DNA of 64,000 nt from Botryobacter ruber (GTDB taxonomy: Bacteria; Bacteroidota; Bacteroidia; Cytophagales; Hymenobacteraceae), in assembly GCF_003347595.2 (NCBI RefSeq), contig NZ_QCZK02000010.1:94477-158476 (forward strand), in the 5' to 3' direction. Position numbers and translations under genes: made by a program. Position 1 is the first letter of the stretch, and each line of letters starts with the position of its first letter. Shown piece by piece: positions 61,412 to 64,000 of the stretch. The notes beneath the pieces are model-generated. The model made no database searches. It was given only the letters and a program-made list of their open reading frames with translations, and was not told the DNA's origin.

Positions 61412-62599
61412 ATACTACGGTACATTTTTATTTAAGAGCTGATTTTGTTGTCTGTTCCAACTCCCGATATAAAGCGAGAGGTGTTTGAGGAATCGTTCAA
61501 AACTCTGCAAATGATTTTGCCACAAGTCTAGCCCATATCGGAAGACACTCATCTCCCGAGAGCCGTGCACTTGGATGCCTACCTTACGTTTATAATTTTT
61601 AAGGCCATATACGGCCGAAAGCGTGTAAGCCAGTACCAGTGCTGCCATCATCATCTCCACCCTGCAAGGTCTTTTTATATTAAGGCTTTCGACATCGAAT
61701 CCGTTACTTTTCAAGTGCTTAAACATGCTCTCAATCCTGTATCTGTACCCATAGCCTTCTATGGCCTGGGCAGGTGTCACAGTAGAAATAAGACGAAGGA
61801 ACTCAATCTTGCCGCTCCTGTTCCTATAGGCCATGAGCACGTAATAGTAATCCTGTCCCTCCAGCGTAAACGTCTTCCACACCAGCTTTTCCAGTTGGGA
61901 CTTGGCCTTGCTCTCCAGCTTGCTCACCAGCTTTCCCCTGGCATCGAACTCCTGCTTATAGGTGCCTTTTCGTAGGCGGATAACAAACCCTATTCCTGCC
62001 TCCCGCAACGTTTTAAACCATTGAGTGCCAAGATACTCCCTGTCTGCCAACAGCACCTTGCCTTTGAGGTTGAGTACCTTCCTGGCCATCCACAGCATCA
62101 GTTTGCGTTCCCATTGGCTGGAGATGCCCAGCTTCTTCAAATCCTGCCACCAGATAGGAATACTCACTCCCTGGTAAAGCACGCTCAGCGTGAGGAAGTG
62201 ATGTTTCTTACCTCCCCATTTCCAGGAGCTACCGTCCAAAATAAGGTAACGGCACTTTTGCTTCAGCAGGCCTGCCGCAGCCTGCAGCATGCCAACCCAA
62301 ATACCCTTGTCTGATTCACCCAGCTGGAGCCAACGCTTCAGACGCTTGTAATGTGACTGAGGAGCAGTGGAAGTGTTACCAAGTATTTTACCAACTGAAC
62401 CTTTGAGTTTCCACAGATTGACCGTCTTTTCTTCCAGCAACAGTGCAACCATCAATAGCGTATTCTTTAACTGGGAGGTTTTCCAGTCTGGAACTAATTC
62501 CTTAAATTTCTGCAATAAGTGAGCGTACATGACTTGTCATTTTGGTCCAACTCTATAACAAGTTAGTGTGCCTCACTTATTCATTTTGTACCGTAGTAT
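61412..62599 (-). mobile_element. IS4-family insertion sequence, complete
   Basis: 1188-bp element with 13-bp perfect terminal inverted repeats (ATACTACGGTACA at the left, its complement ending at 62599) around one transposase gene. It is flanked by a direct repeat AGAACAAAATT (61401-61411 and 62600-62610), an 11-bp target duplication in the usual IS4 range; the next two bases AT also match, so 11-13 bp. Intact repeats and duplication point to a recent insertion. It sits about 170 bp beyond the susC promoter. Confidence 0.9.
61415..62530 (-). CDS. IS4 family transposase
   Basis: 371-aa DDE transposase, apparently complete. Catalytic residues D99 (LILDGSSW), D163 (LLADREY) and E267 are visible. 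The IS4 signature Y-x2-R-x3-E-x6-K is present as YGYRYRIESMFKHLK. The reading frame reaches from 10 nt inside one end of the element to the other. It belongs to the compact IS4 group of about 370 aa. Not related to sugar use. Confidence 0.93.
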   Translation of the reverse strand: MYAHLLQKFKELVPDWKTSQLKNTLLMVALLLEEKTVNLWKLKGSVGKILGNTSTAPQSHYKRLKRWLQLGESDKGIWVGMLQAAAGLLKQKCRYLILDGSSWKWGGKKHHFLTLSVLYQGVSIPIWWQDLKKLGISSQWERKLMLWMARKVLNLKGKVLLADREYLGTQWFKTLREAGIGFVIRLRKGTYKQEFDARGKLVSKLESKAKSQLEKLVWKTFTLEGQDYYYVLMAYRNRSGKIEFLRLISTVTPAQAIEGYGYRYRIESMFKHLKSNGFDVESLNIKRPCRVEMMMAALVLAYTLSAVYGLKNYKRKVGIQVHGSREMSVFRYGLDLWQNHLQSFERFLKHLSLYIGSWNRQQNQLLNKNVP

Positions 62600-62851
62600 A
62601 GAACAAAATTATGCTAATCTTAACCAAATCATTAATTGTAATGGGGAAGGGATCTTGTGGAAAAGGTCCGGAATAGCTGGCTGAAAGCGTAATTCAAAAT
62701 AACAAAGCACCATTAAAATAAAGTTTAGTAGCCTTTGCATCACCTCCCAACGATAGAATGACAGGAGTAAGAGATTTTTGATCCGATACTTATCTATTCT
62801 TAAAGTGCGGTTCTGAACCCCGGATAATTAATACAGATTTGATGCAGACAA

Positions 62852-62880
62852 AGAGCAGAAGGAATGGTGGCAGGTACAGC
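62852..62880 (+). repeat. Dispersed repeat, copy 17
   Basis: AGAGCAGAAGGAATGGTGG then CAGGTACAGC. It shares the GGAATGG variant with copies 6 and 8. Confidence 0.65.
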
Positions 62881-62974
62881 AGAACAAAAAGTAATGATAA
62901 GAAACTTAAATTGTGATTTTAGCTTATTTGGCAGGAAACTGGATACGAAGTGTCGCAATTGAATTGACAAGGAG

Positions 62975-63012
62975 AAAAAAAAACAGCCGGCATAAACCGG
63001 CTGCATTTTTTA
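62975..63012 (-). terminator. Terminator of the second susD
   Basis: CAGCCGG (62984-62990) and CCGGCTG (62997-63003) with a 6-nt loop and nine T on the minus strand side. It lies about 50 nt after the stop of the susD fragment. Confidence 0.75.
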
Positions 63013-63050
63013 TGTTTAACTAACTCACTTTATGATTCTAATTTTTACTG

Positions 63051-63917
63051 TTAATAACCCGGGTTCTGCACCATCAACGGCATTTTATTTATCTCTGATT
63101 GCGGGATCGGGTACAGGTACAGCGCTGGCCTGAAATTATGCACCCGGATAGACAGATCTCTGTTGTAAGTATAAGTGCCATCGGCATTTCTAGTGATGCG
63201 CATAACCTCGTTCTGCCTGGCTCCTTCCTGCATCATTTTCCAGCGACGCAGGTCGAAGTAACGGTGCCCGCCTTCAAAGGCCAGTTCAATCCTTCGTTCG
63301 TTGTGGATTATTTCACGCAATTGAGCAACTGTTACGCCTACCGGAATACCATAGCGCCCATTATCACCTGGCTCTATTCCGGCCCTGTTACGAATTTCGA
63401 TCAGTTTCGGCACTGCCAGTTCTGGCTGCCCTGTTTCGTTAATGGCTTCGGCATAGTTCAGCAGAATTTCGGCATAGCGGATTAGCGGCCAGCCGCGCTC
63501 GGTATTGGAGCTGGTGTTTACTTCGGCCATTTTTCTGCCGTAGTAGCCGGTAGTGGTACCATTTGCACCAAACTGATCCTGGGCAGAAGTCGGAAAGTGT
63601 GGTGCTACGTTATCAAAGGTATATACCGGACGCATGCTGCTGAAGTTCCCCCACCACAGCATCGACTCGTTGTAGATGATGGTGTTTGCAAAACGGGGAT
63701 CGCGGTTCACGTAGGGGTTGTTTGGATCATAACCTGATGCCGGGTCAGATATCGGCTTGCCGTTTATCATCGGGAAGGCGTCTACCAGGTTCTGCGTAGG
63801 CTGAGTATAACGTGCCCCGCCTCTGCTCGACGGTAAGAAGTGGCCTTCTACCGCTCTGTTGGGTGCATTATGGCGGGCAAAGATATACTCTGTGTTTACA
63901 CGACGGAGGCTGTAAAC
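63051..63917 (-). pseudogene. susD: SusD/RagB gene cut by an insertion sequence
   Basis: C-terminal part of a second SusD. From the junction the frame reads SVYSLRRVNTEYIFARHN, later TQNLVDAFPMINGKPIS, and ends with RYAEILLNYAEAINETG, LREIIHNERRIELAFEGGHRYFDLRRWK and LYPIPQSEINKM, all SusD signatures. An internal ATG at 63770 is not the true start; upstream sequence is in frame and homologous to about 63917, where it meets GGAACTGTGTCA and then a stop. The 5' part, including signal and lipobox, is missing here and may lie beyond the inserted element. Product cannot be exported or bind SusC. Confidence 0.82.
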
Positions 63918-64000
63918 GGAACTGTGTCAAAGCAAGAAAATAATTAACTTAGCTTAAGCACAGTCACCATGGAAAAGAAATTTGATTTTGAGGCTTTTGA
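63918..64000 (+). mobile_element. Left end of an IS256-family-like element (partial)
   Basis: SusD homology stops at about 63917 and is replaced by GGAACTGTGTCAAAGC, similar to IS256-type terminal repeats as I recall them (GACTGTGTCA core), followed 50 nt later by a transposase-like start codon. The right end and target duplication are outside the window. Confidence 0.6.
63969..64000 (+). CDS. Transposase N-terminus, IS256-like (partial)
   Basis: Only ten codons fall in the window: MEKKFDFEAF. This resembles the N-terminus of Bacteroidota IS256-family (mutator type) transposases, which often open with a Lys/Phe/Asp-rich FDFEAF stretch. Its position about 50 nt inside the new sequence that breaks the susD gene supports a transposase. 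The catalytic region is not visible. Confidence 0.55.
   Translation, partial: MEKKFDFEAF

Larger units (their letters stand above)
62613..63050. other. Gene-free region between the IS and the susD fragment
   Basis: 438 bp without coding sequence, AT-rich. Contains a dispersed-repeat copy (62852-62880) and the terminator of the susD fragment. Before the IS insertion this stretch was continuous with the susC upstream region. Confidence 0.6.

Overview
The window looks like the chromosome of an aerobic, plant-polysaccharide-degrading member of the Bacteroidota, most likely Cytophagales (Hymenobacteraceae/Pontibacter-like; the rank is inference). The reasons are a SusC/SusD pair, a one-protein hybrid two-component sensor, type IX secretion (T9SS) C-terminal sorting domains on four proteins, Bacteroidota-style TAnnTTTG promoter boxes and moderate GC with AT-rich intergenic DNA.

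Layout. 0.1-1.9 kb: a T9SS-sorted surface protein. 2.2-10.6 kb: a metabolic block with a cupin/AraC regulator divergent from lutABC (L-lactate oxidation), a SnoaL-like protein, an NCS1-type permease, a 60-residue membrane protein and the L-rhamnose/H+ symporter RhaT. 10.7-13.9 kb: a lipoprotein and four small, AT-rich orphan genes (DUF2019, DUF3885 and two unrecognised). 14.4-38.1 kb, plus strand: a hybrid two-component sensor, then GH43, GH78, an acetylesterase/deacetylase fusion, PL9, GH27, PL11, two tandem paralogous GH2 enzymes and a VOC protein. 38.1-61.1 kb, minus strand: SusC, SusD, GH2, GH43, GH105, a BNR_4 propeller, GH2, DUF2264, an S9 peptidase, a second GH105, DUF4861 and a membrane protein. 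61.4-64 kb: an intact IS4-family element with a target duplication, then the 3' half of a second susD cut by what looks like an IS256-family element that runs off the window.

The carbohydrate genes fit one job, degradation of rhamnogalacturonan I. Endolyases (PL9, PL11) cut the backbone, an esterase removes acetyl groups, GH105 enzymes remove unsaturated galacturonate, GH78 releases rhamnose, and GH2/GH43/GH27/BNR_4/DUF2264 strip galactan and arabinogalactan-like side chains. SusCD imports oligosaccharides. RhaT then takes up rhamnose, and lutABC can oxidise lactate formed from rhamnose-derived lactaldehyde. The rhamnose isomerase, kinase and aldolase are not in the window.

The least expected content is between genes. 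(1) A short dispersed repeat with core TGGTGGCAGGTGCAGC is present in about 17 copies, almost all intergenic. (2) Intergenic elements built of two to four short hairpins keep the stem-loop architecture while the stem sequence differs from copy to copy. (3) A perfect 70-bp leader is duplicated in front of the esterase and PL11 genes. (4) There is a perfect 50-bp palindrome and a 21-bp-stem hairpin made of two inverted copies of the dispersed repeat.
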